From NCBI RefSeq assembly GCF_000708715.2, contig NZ_JENB01000051.1, positions 1-37,012 on the forward strand: 37,012 nucleotides of DNA, written 5' to 3'. The notes under the pieces were generated by a model that saw nothing but the letters and a program-made list of their open reading frames with translations, was not told where the DNA came from and ran no database searches. Made by a program: the position numbers and the translations under genes. Shown one piece after another: positions 23,065-32,273 of this stretch (positions are counted from its first letter, which is position 1; each line of letters begins with the position of its first letter). This DNA is from Pseudomonas putida W15Oct28. Its GTDB lineage: Bacteria > Pseudomonadota > Gammaproteobacteria > Pseudomonadales > Pseudomonadaceae.

Positions 23065-24084
23065 TCACTTCCTCGGGTCGAAGGCATCGCGGGCGGATTC
23101 GCCGATGAACACCAGCAGGCTCAGCATCAGCGCCAGCACGGCGAAGGCACTGATGCCCAGCCAGGGTGCCTGGAGGTTGGACTTGCCCTGCGCTACCAGT
23201 TCGCCTAGCGATGGCGAACCGGCGGGCAGGCCGAAGCCGAGGAAGTCCAGGGCGGTCAGGGTGCCGATGGCGCCGGTGAGAATGAACGGCATGAAGGTCA
23301 TGGTCGAGATCATGGCGTTGGGCAGGATGTGCTGGTACATGATCGCGCCGTTGCGCATACCCAACGCGCGGGCGGCGCGCACGTATTCCAGGTTGCGCCC
23401 GCGCAGGAACTCGGCGCGTACCACATCCACCAGGCTCATCCACGAGAACAGCAGCATGATGCCCAGCAGCCACCAGAAGTTGGGCTGCACAAAGCTGGCC
23501 AGGATGATCAGCAGGTACAGCACAGGCAGGCCAGACCAGATTTCCAGGAAGCGCTGCCCGGCCAGGTCGACCCAGCCACCATAGAACCCCTGCAGCGCGC
23601 CGGCGATGACGCCGACGATGGAGCTGGCCACGGTCAGGGTGAGGGCAAACAGTACCGAAATGCGGAAGCCGTAGATCACCCGCGCCAGCACGTCGCGGCC
23701 CTGGTCGTCGGTGCCCAGCCAGTTGTCCGCCGAAGGTGGGGCAGGGGCCGGGACACGCAGGTCGTAGTTGATGCTCTGGTAGCTGAACGGGATTGGCGCC
23801 CACAGCACGAAGCTGTCTTTCTTCGCCAGCAGCTCGCGGATGTACGGGCTCTTGTAGTTGGCCTCCAGCGGGAATTCGCCGCCGAAGGTGGTTTCCGGGT
23901 AGCGCTTGAACGCCGGGAAGTACCATTCGCCGTCGTAACGCACGGCAACCGGCTTGTCATTGGCGATCAGCTCCGCGCCCAGGCTCAGGCCGAACAGGAT
24001 CAGGAACAGCCACAGCGACCACCAGCCACGGCGGTTGGCCTTGAAACGCTCGAAGCGCCGGCGGTTGAGGGGGGACAAGGCCAT
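23065..24084 (-). CDS. yejE: YejE/NppC, permease of a peptide ABC importer
   Basis: The 339-residue inner-membrane protein has an N-terminal helix (about 22-42), a long periplasmic insert with KRYPETTFGGEFPLEANYKS typical of YejE, and a five-helix permease core with the coupling motif around EFLRGRNLEYVRAARALGMR (about 230). It forms the translocation channel with YejB. One base separates it from the yejB stop and one from the yejF start, so the three are translated in a chain. Confidence 0.96.
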   Translation of the reverse strand: MALSPLNRRRFERFKANRRGWWSLWLFLILFGLSLGAELIANDKPVAVRYDGEWYFPAFKRYPETTFGGEFPLEANYKSPYIRELLAKKDSFVLWAPIPFSYQSINYDLRVPAPAPPSADNWLGTDDQGRDVLARVIYGFRISVLFALTLTVASSIVGVIAGALQGFYGGWVDLAGQRFLEIWSGLPVLYLLIILASFVQPNFWWLLGIMLLFSWMSLVDVVRAEFLRGRNLEYVRAARALGMRNGAIMYQHILPNAMISTMTFMPFILTGAIGTLTALDFLGFGLPAGSPSLGELVAQGKSNLQAPWLGISAFAVLALMLSLLVFIGESARDAFDPRK

Positions 24085-24085
24085 G

Positions 24086-25159
24086 TCAGTGCTCCCGGCT
24101 GGCGAAGTCGATGCGTGGATCGACCAGGGTGTAGGTCAGGTCGCCGATCAGTTTCACCACCAGCCCCAGCAGGGTGAAGATGAACAGGGTGCCGAAGACC
24201 ACCGGGTAGTCGCGGTTGATGGCCGCTTCGAAACTCATCAGGCCCAGGCCGTCGAGGCTGAAGATGACCTCGATCAGCAAGGACCCGGTGAAGAAGATGC
24301 CGATGAACGCCGAAGGGAAGCCTGCAATCACCAGCAGCATGGCGTTGCGGAACACGTGGCCGTACAGCACCCGGGTCCGGCTAAGGCCCTTGGCCTTGGC
24401 GGTGACCACATACTGCTTGTTGATCTCGTCGAGGAAGCTGTTTTTGGTGAGCAGGGTCATGGTGGCAAAGTTGCCGATGACCAGCGCGGTGATCGGCAGC
24501 ACCAGATGCCAGAAGTAGTCCAGCACCTTGCCGGTGGTGCTCAGTTCGTCGAAGTTGTTGGAGGTGAGGCCGCGCAGCGGGAACCAGTCGAAGTAGCTGC
24601 CGCCAGCGAACAGCACGATCAGCAGGATGGCGAACAGGAACGCCGGGATGGCGTAGCCGACGATGATCGCCGAGCTGGTCCACACGTCGAAGTGGCTGCC
24701 ATGGCGCACGGCCTTGGCGATCCCCAGCGGGATCGACACCAGGTACATGATCAGCGTGCTCCACAACCCCAGCGAGATCGACACCGGCATCTTCTCGACG
24801 ATCAGGTCGATGACCTTGGCGTCGCGGAAGAAGCTGTCGCCGAAGTCCAGCTGGGCGTAGTTCTTGATCATCAGCCACAGGCGCTCGGGCGGCGACTTGT
24901 CGAAGCCATACATGCGCTCGATTTCGGCAATCAGCGCCGGGTCCAGGCCTTGGGCGCCACGGTAGTTGGAGCCGGCCACGGAAACCTCGGCGCCGCCACC
25001 GGCTATGCGGCTGGTGGCACCTTCGAAGCCTTCGAGCTTGGCGATCATCTGCTCGACCGGGCCACCGGGCGCGGCCTGGACGATGATGAAGTTGATGACC
25101 AGGATGCCGAGCAGGGTCGGGATGATCAGCAGCAGGCGGCGCAGGATATAGGCCAGCAT
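24086..25159 (-). CDS. yejB: YejB/NppB, permease of a peptide ABC importer
   Basis: The 357-residue product begins with the typical MLAYILRRLLLIIPTLLGIL helix of DppB/YejB permeases, followed by a periplasmic insert and five more helices. The coupling region TAKAKGLSRTRVLYGHVFRN is near residue 255. GAGG precedes the ATG within the end of the nppA2 gene, one base after its stop. It pairs with YejE. Confidence 0.96.
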   Translation of the reverse strand: MLAYILRRLLLIIPTLLGILVINFIIVQAAPGGPVEQMIAKLEGFEGATSRIAGGGAEVSVAGSNYRGAQGLDPALIAEIERMYGFDKSPPERLWLMIKNYAQLDFGDSFFRDAKVIDLIVEKMPVSISLGLWSTLIMYLVSIPLGIAKAVRHGSHFDVWTSSAIIVGYAIPAFLFAILLIVLFAGGSYFDWFPLRGLTSNNFDELSTTGKVLDYFWHLVLPITALVIGNFATMTLLTKNSFLDEINKQYVVTAKAKGLSRTRVLYGHVFRNAMLLVIAGFPSAFIGIFFTGSLLIEVIFSLDGLGLMSFEAAINRDYPVVFGTLFIFTLLGLVVKLIGDLTYTLVDPRIDFASREH

Positions 25160-25160
25160 C

Positions 25161-26996
25161 TTAGTTGGCCTCGTCCGCAGGGGCGTCGCTGACCGCCGGG
25201 GTTACCCCGGGCTTGATCCACCAGGTGTCGATGCCGATGTCGTACTTGGGCGACACTTTCGGGTGGCCGATGTGGTTCCAGTAGGCCACGCGCCAGGTCT
25301 TGATGTGCCAGTTGGGGATCACGTAGTAGCCCCACAGCAGTACGCGGTCGAGGGCGCGGCAGTAGTCGACCAGGCTCTGGCGGGAGTCGGCGTTGATCAG
25401 TTGTTCCACCAGTTGGTCGATGGCCGGATCGCGCAGGCCGATGAAGTTGCGGCTGCCTGGGTTGTCGGCGGCGGCACTGGACCAGAACTCGCGCTGCTCG
25501 TTACCCGGCGAGTTGGATTGCGGGTAGCCGCCGACGATCATGTCGTAGTCACGTGAACGCAGGCGGGTGATGTACTGGGAAACGTCAACCCGGCGGATGC
25601 TCAGGTCGATGCCGAGGTCGGCGAGGTTGCGCTTGAACGGCAGCAGAATGCGCTCGAACTCGGTCTGCGCCAGCAGGAACTCGATGGTTACCGGCTTGCC
25701 TTGGGCGTCGACCATCTTGTCGTCGACGATTTTCCAGCCGGCTTCCTGCAGCAGCTTGTAGGCCTGGCGCTGCTGCTCGCGGATCATGCCGCTGCCGTCG
25801 CTGACCGGGTTCTTGAAGGCTTCGGAGAATACCTGGTCGGGGACTTTGCCACGCAGCGGCTCGAGGATTTTCAACTCGTTGGGGCTGGGCAGGCCGTGAG
25901 CGGCCATTTCCGAGTTGTCGAAGTAGCTGCCGGTGCGCGTGTAGGCACCGTTGAACAGCTGCTTGTTGGTCCACTCGTAGTCCAGCAGCAGGCTCAGCGC
26001 CTGGCGCACACGCACGTCCTGGAACACCGGGCGGCGTATGTTGAAGATGAAGCCCTGCATACCGGTGGGGTTGCCGTTGGGCAGTTCTTCCTTGATCAGG
26101 CGGCCGTCGCGCACGGCGGGCACGTTGTAGGCGGTGGCCCAGTTCTTCGCGCTGACTTCCAGCGCATAGTCGAACGCCCCGGCCTTGAGCGCCTCCAGGG
26201 CGACGGTGGTGTCGCGGTAGGAGTCGAAAGTCATGACATCGAAGTTGTAGAAGCCACGGTTGATTGGCAGGTCTTTGGCCCAGTAGTCCTTCACCCGCTC
26301 GTAGCGAACCGAGCGCCCGGCCTTGACCTCGGCGACCTTGTACGGGCCGCTGCCCAGCGGGATTTCCAGGTTGCCACGGTTGAAGTCGCGTTTTTCGTAC
26401 CAGTGCTTGGGCAGCACTGGCAGCTGGCCGAGAATCAGCGGCAGCTCGCGGTTGCCCTTGTGCTTGAACCTGAACAGCACCTTCAGCGGATCTTCGGCGA
26501 CCACTTCGGCGACGTCGGCGTAGTACTGGCGGTACAGCGGCGCACCGTCCTTGATCAGGGCATTGAAGGTGAACACCACGTCTTCGGCACGCATCGGGTG
26601 GCCGTCATGGAAGCGGGCTTCGGGGCGCAGGTAGAAGCGCACCCAGCTGTTGTCCGGGGCTTTCTCGATCTTGCCGGCCACCAGGCCGTATTCGGTGAAC
26701 GGCTCGTCCTGGCTCTGGCGCATCAGGGTGTCGTAGATGCTGCCGATGTTCTCGGCCGACACGCCTTTGTTGATGAACGGGTTGAGGCTGTCGAAGCCGC
26801 CGAAGCTGGACTGGCGGAAGGTGCCGCCCTTGGGCGCGTCGGGGTTGACGTAGTCGAAGTGCTTGAAGTCGGCTGGGTATTTGGGCGGCTCGTCGTACAG
26901 GGTGAGCGCGTGTTGCGGTGCGGCCAGGGTGGGAAGGCTCAGGCAGGCGAGCAACAGGCTGCCAGCCAGCCGGCGCAGACGGTGCGTTGGCGTCAT
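25161..26996 (-). CDS. nppA2: Periplasmic peptide-binding protein (family 5), second copy
   Basis: The 611-residue product is a solute-binding protein of the family-5 extracellular type. It starts with a Sec signal peptide (MTPTHRLRRLAGSLLLACLS ending TLAAPQ) and has FDYVNPDAPKGGTFR and RPEARFHDGHPMRAEDVVFTF, hallmarks of YejA-type proteins. The start at 26996 is set by the signal peptide and by a four-base overlap (ATGA) with the stop of the preceding paralogue; the frame is open further upstream but that is the other gene's territory. It delivers peptides to YejBEF. Confidence 0.95.
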   Translation of the reverse strand: MTPTHRLRRLAGSLLLACLSLPTLAAPQHALTLYDEPPKYPADFKHFDYVNPDAPKGGTFRQSSFGGFDSLNPFINKGVSAENIGSIYDTLMRQSQDEPFTEYGLVAGKIEKAPDNSWVRFYLRPEARFHDGHPMRAEDVVFTFNALIKDGAPLYRQYYADVAEVVAEDPLKVLFRFKHKGNRELPLILGQLPVLPKHWYEKRDFNRGNLEIPLGSGPYKVAEVKAGRSVRYERVKDYWAKDLPINRGFYNFDVMTFDSYRDTTVALEALKAGAFDYALEVSAKNWATAYNVPAVRDGRLIKEELPNGNPTGMQGFIFNIRRPVFQDVRVRQALSLLLDYEWTNKQLFNGAYTRTGSYFDNSEMAAHGLPSPNELKILEPLRGKVPDQVFSEAFKNPVSDGSGMIREQQRQAYKLLQEAGWKIVDDKMVDAQGKPVTIEFLLAQTEFERILLPFKRNLADLGIDLSIRRVDVSQYITRLRSRDYDMIVGGYPQSNSPGNEQREFWSSAAADNPGSRNFIGLRDPAIDQLVEQLINADSRQSLVDYCRALDRVLLWGYYVIPNWHIKTWRVAYWNHIGHPKVSPKYDIGIDTWWIKPGVTPAVSDAPADEAN

Positions 26997-28822
26997 TGGG
27001 CTTTCTCCGAAGTCTTGATCCACCAGCTGTTCAGCCCAAGGGTATAAGGCGGTGTGGTGACGAAGGCGAACCGGTTGCGGTAGGCCAGGCGATGGTTGTC
27101 GAGGTACCAGTTGGGGATCATGTAGTACTGCCATGAGAGCACGCGGTCCAGGGCGCGTGCGGCGGCGACCTGGTCGTCGCGGGTGCGTGCGGCCAGCAGG
27201 GTGTCGAGCAGGTGGTCGACCACCGGGTCCTTGACCCCAGCATAGTTCTTGCTGCCCTTGGTGGCGGCCTGGCTGGAATGGAAGTACAGCCACTGTTCAA
27301 GGCCGGGGCTCAGGGTCTGGTTCAGGGTCATCAGAATCATGTCGAAATCGAACTGGTCCAGGCGTTGTTTGTACTGGGCACGGTCCACGGTGCGCAAGCG
27401 CGCATCGATGCCGATGCTGGACAGATTTTCGACATAAGGTTGCAGGATGCGTTCAAGGTTGGGGTTTACCAGCAGCAGTTCCATGCGCAGCTGCTGGCCC
27501 TTGCTGTCGACCAGGCGCTGGCCGTTCAGCTTCCAGCCGGCCTCGGCAAGCAGGCCCAACGCCTGGCGCAGGGTCTGGCGGCTGATGCCGCGGCCGTCGG
27601 TCTGGCTGACCTTGTAGGGTTCGCTGAACAGCTTGGCCGGCAACTGATCGCGGAACGGCGCCAGCAGCAGCCACTCCTTGCCAGTGGGCAGGCCGCTGGC
27701 GGCGAACTCGCTGTTGGGGTAGTAGCTGGTCGAGCGGCGGTAGGCGCTGCTGAACAGGGCACGGTTGGTCCACTCGAAGTCGAGCATCAGCCCCAGCGCC
27801 TGGCGTACCCGCGGGTCGCTGAAGGTGGCCCGACGGCTGTTCATGAACAGGCCCTGGGTTTGCGTGGGGATCTGGTGCGGGATCTGCGCCTTGATCACTT
27901 CGCCACGGCGCACGGCCGGGAAGTTGTAGCCGTTGGCCCAGTTCTTCGCCTGGTGCTCGATATAGATGTCGAATTCGCCAGCCTTGAACGCTTCGAAGGC
28001 CACTGTGGCGTCGCGGTAGAACTCGTACTCCACGCGCTTGAAGTTGTATTTGCCACGGTTGACCGCCAGGTCCTTGCCCCAGTAGTTCTTCACCCGCTCG
28101 AACACCAGCCGGCGCCCGGGTTGTACCTGGGTGATGCGGTAGGGGCCGCTGCCCAAGGGCGGCTCGAAGGTAGTGGCCTTGAAGTCGCGCTTTTGCCAGT
28201 ATTGCTTGGGCAGCACCGGCATCTCGCCCAGGCGCAGGATCAGCAGCGGGTTGCCGGCGCGCTTGAACACGAAACGGATGCGCAGCGGGCCGAGGATGTC
28301 TACCCGCTGCACTTCCTGCAGGTTGGTGCGGTAGATCGGGTGGCCGTCCTTGAGCAGCGTGCGGTAGGAAAAGGCCACGTCTGCCGAGGTGATCGGCTGG
28401 CCGTCATGCCAACGGGCTTCCGGGCGCAGGTTGAACACCACCCAGCTGCGGTCCTCGCTGTATTCCACCGAACGGGCGATCAGGCCGTAGCTGGAGGTCG
28501 GCTCGTCACCCGACGGGTCGTACTGGCCAGTGCCGACCATCAGCGGCTCGTTCAGCTCGCTGATGCCGTACTGCTGGAAATTGGGCGTGGTGACCGGGCT
28601 CGACCCCTTGAAAGTGTAGGGGTTGAGCGTGTCGAAGGTGCCAAAAGCCATGGCTCGCAAGGTGCCGCCCTTGGGCGCTTGCGGGTTGACCCAGTCGAAA
28701 TGGGTAAATGTGGCTGGGTACTTGAGCGTGCCGAACTGCGCGTATCCGTGGCTTTCGCTCACCATCGCGGCTACGGGGAAGCTCAAGGCCAGGCTGATTG
28801 ACAGCAGGAGGGGACGTATCAA
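26993..28822 (-). CDS. nppA1: Periplasmic peptide-binding protein (family 5), first copy
   Basis: The 609-residue product is a paralogue of the next gene: FDWVNPQAPKGGTLR, RPEARWHDGQPITSADVAFS and a shared end (YTLGLNSWWIKTSEK). It has a signal peptide, MIRPLLLSISLALSFPVAAM. The best start is TTG at 28822; no ATG or GTG in frame lies close upstream and starting later would remove the signal peptide. Only a weak GGAT ribosome site is seen. As first gene of the operon it presumably follows the promoter in 28823-28940. Two binding proteins for one transporter is the npp arrangement and may widen the substrate range. Confidence 0.93.
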   Translation of the reverse strand: MIRPLLLSISLALSFPVAAMVSESHGYAQFGTLKYPATFTHFDWVNPQAPKGGTLRAMAFGTFDTLNPYTFKGSSPVTTPNFQQYGISELNEPLMVGTGQYDPSGDEPTSSYGLIARSVEYSEDRSWVVFNLRPEARWHDGQPITSADVAFSYRTLLKDGHPIYRTNLQEVQRVDILGPLRIRFVFKRAGNPLLILRLGEMPVLPKQYWQKRDFKATTFEPPLGSGPYRITQVQPGRRLVFERVKNYWGKDLAVNRGKYNFKRVEYEFYRDATVAFEAFKAGEFDIYIEHQAKNWANGYNFPAVRRGEVIKAQIPHQIPTQTQGLFMNSRRATFSDPRVRQALGLMLDFEWTNRALFSSAYRRSTSYYPNSEFAASGLPTGKEWLLLAPFRDQLPAKLFSEPYKVSQTDGRGISRQTLRQALGLLAEAGWKLNGQRLVDSKGQQLRMELLLVNPNLERILQPYVENLSSIGIDARLRTVDRAQYKQRLDQFDFDMILMTLNQTLSPGLEQWLYFHSSQAATKGSKNYAGVKDPVVDHLLDTLLAARTRDDQVAAARALDRVLSWQYYMIPNWYLDNHRLAYRNRFAFVTTPPYTLGLNSWWIKTSEKAQ

Positions 28823-28944
28823 GTCGGCATCCGATCCAGAGGCGTTGGGCTTTGATCGGGTACAGTAACAGCTTGGTGGGGTTGGAAAAAGAGAGGTTTT
28901 GAAGGAGGGAGTGGCTTCGTTCTAATGGAGATGACGCGGTAGCT

Positions 28945-29059
28945 GTAGGAGCGGCCTTGTGTCGCGATCGGGCTGCGCAGCAGCCCCCGCAATATCGGCA
29001 TTGCATTCAAGAATTTGGGGCTGCTGTGCAGCCCGATCGCGACACAAGGCCGCTCCTAC
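28945..29059. repeat. Long inverted repeat, second REP class, between mltD and the npp operon
   Basis: Arms 28945-28987 and 29017-29059 are 43 bases with a single mismatch and a 29-base loop. The outer sequence is GTAGGAGCGGCCTTGTGTCG, different from the GTGGGAGCGGG copies elsewhere in the window. A hairpin this strong probably ends or stabilises the mltD transcript. Its outer edge with the following bases (29056-29067) is matched again at the IS junction at the right end. Confidence 0.93.
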
Positions 29060-29088
29060 AGGGATCGCGTCAATCCTGCCGACGGCAA

Positions 29089-30519
29089 TTAATGCGAGAG
29101 GTAGACGGTCAGGGTCTGGCCTGGCTTGAGGGCGTGGCCGCTGCGTGGGTTCCAGCGCTTGAGGTGCTGCATTTCCACGTTGAAGCGTTTGGCCACCAGG
29201 TACAGCGAGTCGCCCTTGCGCACCTTGTACTGGGTGGAGCGCTTGCCGGATGCCGCTACCCGGTTGCCGGCGGCGCTCGGCCCCTTGCCACCGCGCAGGG
29301 CCAGCACCTGGCCGGCCCGCAGGCTGCTGCCGGAGAGGCGGTTCCAGCGCTTGATGTCATTGACCGAAACGCGGTTGGCCTTGGCGATGGCGCCCAGGTT
29401 GTCGCCACGCTTGACCCTGTAGCTGCGCGCTGCCACCGGTGCCTTGGCTTCGGCCACGGCGCGGGCGAACACGGCCTTGTTCGGTTGCAGGCTGACCAGT
29501 TGCTCGGGCTTGAGGTTGGACAGGCTGTCGCTCAGCAGCTGCGCCTTGGCGGTCGGCACCAGTAGCTGCTGCGGGCCGTCCACGGTCATGCGCTTCTTGA
29601 AGGCCGGGTTGAGCTGGATCAGCTCGTCTTCGTCGATGTTGGCAAAGGCCGCTACCCGCGACAGGTCCAGGCGATCATTGATGGCGACCGCTTCGAAGTA
29701 GGGCTCGTTGGCGATCGGGTTCAGGTTCACGCCATAGGCTTCAGGCGTGAGCACCACCTGCGACAGGGCCAGCAGCTTGGGCACATAGTCGCGGGTTTCC
29801 TGAGGCAGCGGCAGGTTCCAGTAGTCGGTTGGCAGGCCGAGCCGTTCGTTGCGCTCCATGGCGCGGCTCACCGTGCCTTCGCCGGCGTTGTAGGCAGCCA
29901 GGGCCAGCAGCCAGTCACCGTTGAACATGTCGTGCAGGCGGGTCAGGTAGTCCAGTGCGGCGTTGGTCGACGCGGTGATATCGCGTCGGCCATCGTAGAA
30001 GTTGGTCTGGCGCAGGTTGAAGTGGCGACCGGTCGCTGGCATGAACTGCCACATGCCGGCAGCGCTGGCGCGTGAATAAGCCATCGGGTTGTAGGCACTT
30101 TCGATGGCGGGCAGCAGGGCCAGCTCCAGCGGCATGTCGCGCTCTTCAAGACGCTCGACGATGTAGTGCAGGTAGAGGCTACCGCGCTCGCCGGCGCTTT
30201 CGATGAACGTCGGGTTGCTGGCGAACCACAGGCGCTGCTGCTCGATGCGCGGATTGACGTCGATGCTGTCCTGCAGGGCGAAGCCCTGGCGCATGCGCTC
30301 CCAGACATCCTGCGGCGCCTGCTCGGCCGGCTTGACCAGCAATGGCGCAGGCTTGTGCTTGATCCGCGCCTGATAGCTGTGCGCGCGAACGCTATCGGAT
30401 TCGTCAAGCTGACGGGTGCTCTGGCAGCCCACCAGGGTGGCGGCCAGAGCCAGCGCACTGATTTGGGCCAGGCGCGTCAGGGCGACGGAATGAGAGGTTC
30501 TGCGGCTACGGGAAGACAT
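29089..30519 (-). CDS. mltD: MltD, membrane-bound lytic murein transglycosylase D
   Basis: MltD cleaves peptidoglycan glycan strands, forming anhydro-muropeptides, from the outer membrane. The 476-residue product has a lipoprotein signal with lipobox LVGC (Cys32), an SLT domain with catalytic Glu140 in LLPAIESAYNP and the SxxAxGMWQFMPATGR motif, then two LysM peptidoglycan-binding repeats at the C-terminus (about 368-412 and 428-474: YRVKRGDNLGAIAK and YKVRKGDSLYLVAK). It has its own promoter at 30556-30584. Neighbour gloB lies upstream on the same strand, an order shared with E. coli. Confidence 0.97.
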   Translation of the reverse strand: MSSRSRRTSHSVALTRLAQISALALAATLVGCQSTRQLDESDSVRAHSYQARIKHKPAPLLVKPAEQAPQDVWERMRQGFALQDSIDVNPRIEQQRLWFASNPTFIESAGERGSLYLHYIVERLEERDMPLELALLPAIESAYNPMAYSRASAAGMWQFMPATGRHFNLRQTNFYDGRRDITASTNAALDYLTRLHDMFNGDWLLALAAYNAGEGTVSRAMERNERLGLPTDYWNLPLPQETRDYVPKLLALSQVVLTPEAYGVNLNPIANEPYFEAVAINDRLDLSRVAAFANIDEDELIQLNPAFKKRMTVDGPQQLLVPTAKAQLLSDSLSNLKPEQLVSLQPNKAVFARAVAEAKAPVAARSYRVKRGDNLGAIAKANRVSVNDIKRWNRLSGSSLRAGQVLALRGGKGPSAAGNRVAASGKRSTQYKVRKGDSLYLVAKRFNVEMQHLKRWNPRSGHALKPGQTLTVYLSH

Positions 30520-30555
30520 CGGCTGAGACGGGTATCCGGGCGAAAAATTTCGGCG

Positions 30556-30584
30556 ATTCTAGAAACCGCTCCGGGCCTGGTCAA
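30556..30584 (-). promoter_or_regulatory. Sigma-70 promoter of mltD
   Basis: On the minus strand TTGACC (30584-30579) is followed after exactly 17 bases by TAGAAT (30561-30556), a near-consensus pair. Transcription would begin near 30549, about 30 bases before the mltD ATG. Confidence 0.7.
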
Positions 30585-30619
30585 CCTTTGACCATCGATT
30601 GCGATATATCTTGAGGTTA

Positions 30620-31399
30620 TCAGAAGGTGTCCTTCCAAGACCTCAAGGCAGCAAAAACAGTGACCTGCGAGTCGTTTGGATGTCCCTTCCATTCGTCTGC
30701 TTTTTGTTTAACTAATGTTTCAGAGGTGCGCAGGAAGGGGTTGGTCAGGCGTTCCAGGCCAATCGTTGATGGCAAGGTGATGCGATTGTCGGCGCGCAAC
30801 CGGGTAACGTCATCGAACCGCTTTAGAACGTGCAGGTTGGTGGGTTCCACCGCCTTGGCAAAGCGCAGGTTGCTGAGGGTGTATTCGTGGGCGCAGTACA
30901 CTTCGGTGTGGGCCGGCAGTGCCGCCAGGCGGGCGAGGGCCGGTTGCATCTGTTCGGGTGTACCCTCGAACATGCGCCCGCAACCGGCAGCGAACAGGGT
31001 GTCGCCACTGAACAGTAGTGGCGTTGCCGGCTGGTCGCTGAAGAAAGCGATATGCCCCAAGGTGTGGCCAGGCACCGCCAGCACCTGGAACATCACGCCC
31101 AGCACCGTCACCTGGTCGCCTTCGTCCAGCGCCAGGTCGCGGCAGGGAATACGCTCGTGGGCCGGGCCGCAGACCCGTGCGCCGGTCAGTTGCCTGAGCC
31201 TTTCCACGCCGCCGACATGGTCGTTGTGGTGGTGGGTAATCAGGATGTCGCTGAGCACCCACGCGGGGTTGGCCGCCAACCAGCGTTCCACCGGGCCGGC
31301 GTCACCCGGGTCGACCACCGCGCAGCGGCGTTTGGCAGTATCCTGTAACAACCAGATGTAGTTGTCGGAGAAAGCGGGGAGAGCATCGATCTGTATCAT
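30620..31399 (-). CDS. gloB: GloB, hydroxyacylglutathione hydrolase (glyoxalase II)
   Basis: GloB hydrolyses S-lactoylglutathione to lactate and glutathione, the second step of methylglyoxal detoxification. The 259-residue product has the metallo-beta-lactamase metal motif THHHNDH at residues 55-61, the second-site GHTLGHI, FSGDTLFAAGCGR and AHEYTLSNLRFA, all in order and at the family's usual spacing. The cytoplasmic enzyme has no signal peptide. It is divergent from the yafS-like gene, with 85 bases between the starts, and upstream of mltD. Confidence 0.97.
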   Translation of the reverse strand: MIQIDALPAFSDNYIWLLQDTAKRRCAVVDPGDAGPVERWLAANPAWVLSDILITHHHNDHVGGVERLRQLTGARVCGPAHERIPCRDLALDEGDQVTVLGVMFQVLAVPGHTLGHIAFFSDQPATPLLFSGDTLFAAGCGRMFEGTPEQMQPALARLAALPAHTEVYCAHEYTLSNLRFAKAVEPTNLHVLKRFDDVTRLRADNRITLPSTIGLERLTNPFLRTSETLVKQKADEWKGHPNDSQVTVFAALRSWKDTF

Positions 31400-31484
31400 G
31401 GTGCGGATCCGATTCGCCTAGCGTGGCACATGAAGGCATCTTAGCCGCGATGGCGCGGTGGGAGAACCTTCGAGGGAGAGCGCA

Positions 31485-32258
31485 ATGACCGACCAAGCCT
31501 TTGCCCAGGCCGACCCGGACTGGGTCAAGCTGATCAGCCTGGCCCGTGAGTGGTTCAATGGCCCGATTGGCCAACTGATGCTCAAGGAAGAGGAAAAGCT
31601 GCTTGAAGAAGAGCTCGGCCGCTTCTTCGGGGGCTACCTTGTGCACTACGGCCCCTGCGCGGAGCCGCCGCCCAGTGCCCCCCAGGTGCAGCGCAACGTG
31701 CGCCTTGGGGCGCCGCTGCCGGGGGTGGAAATTGCCTGTGAAGAGCAGGCCTGGCCGCTAAGCGAGCACGCCGCCGATGTGGTGGTGCTGCAGCATGGCC
31801 TGGATTTCAGCCTATCGCCCCATGGCTTGCTGCGCGAGGCCGCCAGTGCCGTGCGCCCGGGCGGGCACCTGCTGATCGTCGGGATCAACCCGTGGAGCTG
31901 TTGGGGCATGCGCCATTTCTTCAGCCATGGCGCCTTGCGCAAGGCGCGCTGCATCTCGCCGTCACGGGTAGGCGACTGGCTCAACCTGCTGGGCTTCGCG
32001 CTGGAGAAACGCCGCTTCGGGTGCTATCGTCCGCCGCTTGCTTCACCGGCCTGGCAGCAGCGCCTGGCGGGCTGGGAGCGGATGGCCGGCGGCTGGCAGA
32101 GCTCCGGTGGCGGGGTGTACCTGCTGGTGGCGCGCAAGATGGTGGTGGGCCTGCGGCCGTTGCGCCCGGAACGCCGCGAGCCGATGGGCAAGTTGCTGCC
32201 GCTGCCGCTGGCCAAGGTGAACCGCACGGCGGTCAACCCTGAAACTGACAAGCACTGA
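31485..32258 (+). CDS. yafS: YafS-like methyltransferase-domain protein
   Basis: The 257-residue product has the second half of a class I SAM methyltransferase fold: AADVVVLQHGLDFSLSPHGLL then VRPGGHLLIVGINPWSCWGMR. The N-terminal part lacks the Gly-rich SAM-binding motif (E/DxGxGxG) expected near LGAPLPGVEIACEEQ, so activity is uncertain. The start at 31485 has GAGGGAGAG upstream; a few codons more are open in frame. E. coli has the same neighbour order gloB-yafS-rnhA-dnaQ, which supports the name. Substrate unknown. Confidence 0.8.
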   Translation: MTDQAFAQADPDWVKLISLAREWFNGPIGQLMLKEEEKLLEEELGRFFGGYLVHYGPCAEPPPSAPQVQRNVRLGAPLPGVEIACEEQAWPLSEHAADVVVLQHGLDFSLSPHGLLREAASAVRPGGHLLIVGINPWSCWGMRHFFSHGALRKARCISPSRVGDWLNLLGFALEKRRFGCYRPPLASPAWQQRLAGWERMAGGWQSSGGGVYLLVARKMVVGLRPLRPERREPMGKLLPLPLAKVNRTAVNPETDKH

Positions 32259-32273
32259 ATTCAAGAGTGGTAC

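Noticed and set aside
27212..28801. Plus-strand open frame of 529 codons opposite nppA1, and similar ones opposite nppA2 (25701-27047), ldcA (33572-35035) and yejB (23954-25192)
   Set aside because: All are antisense shadows with biased composition and no ribosome site or motif.
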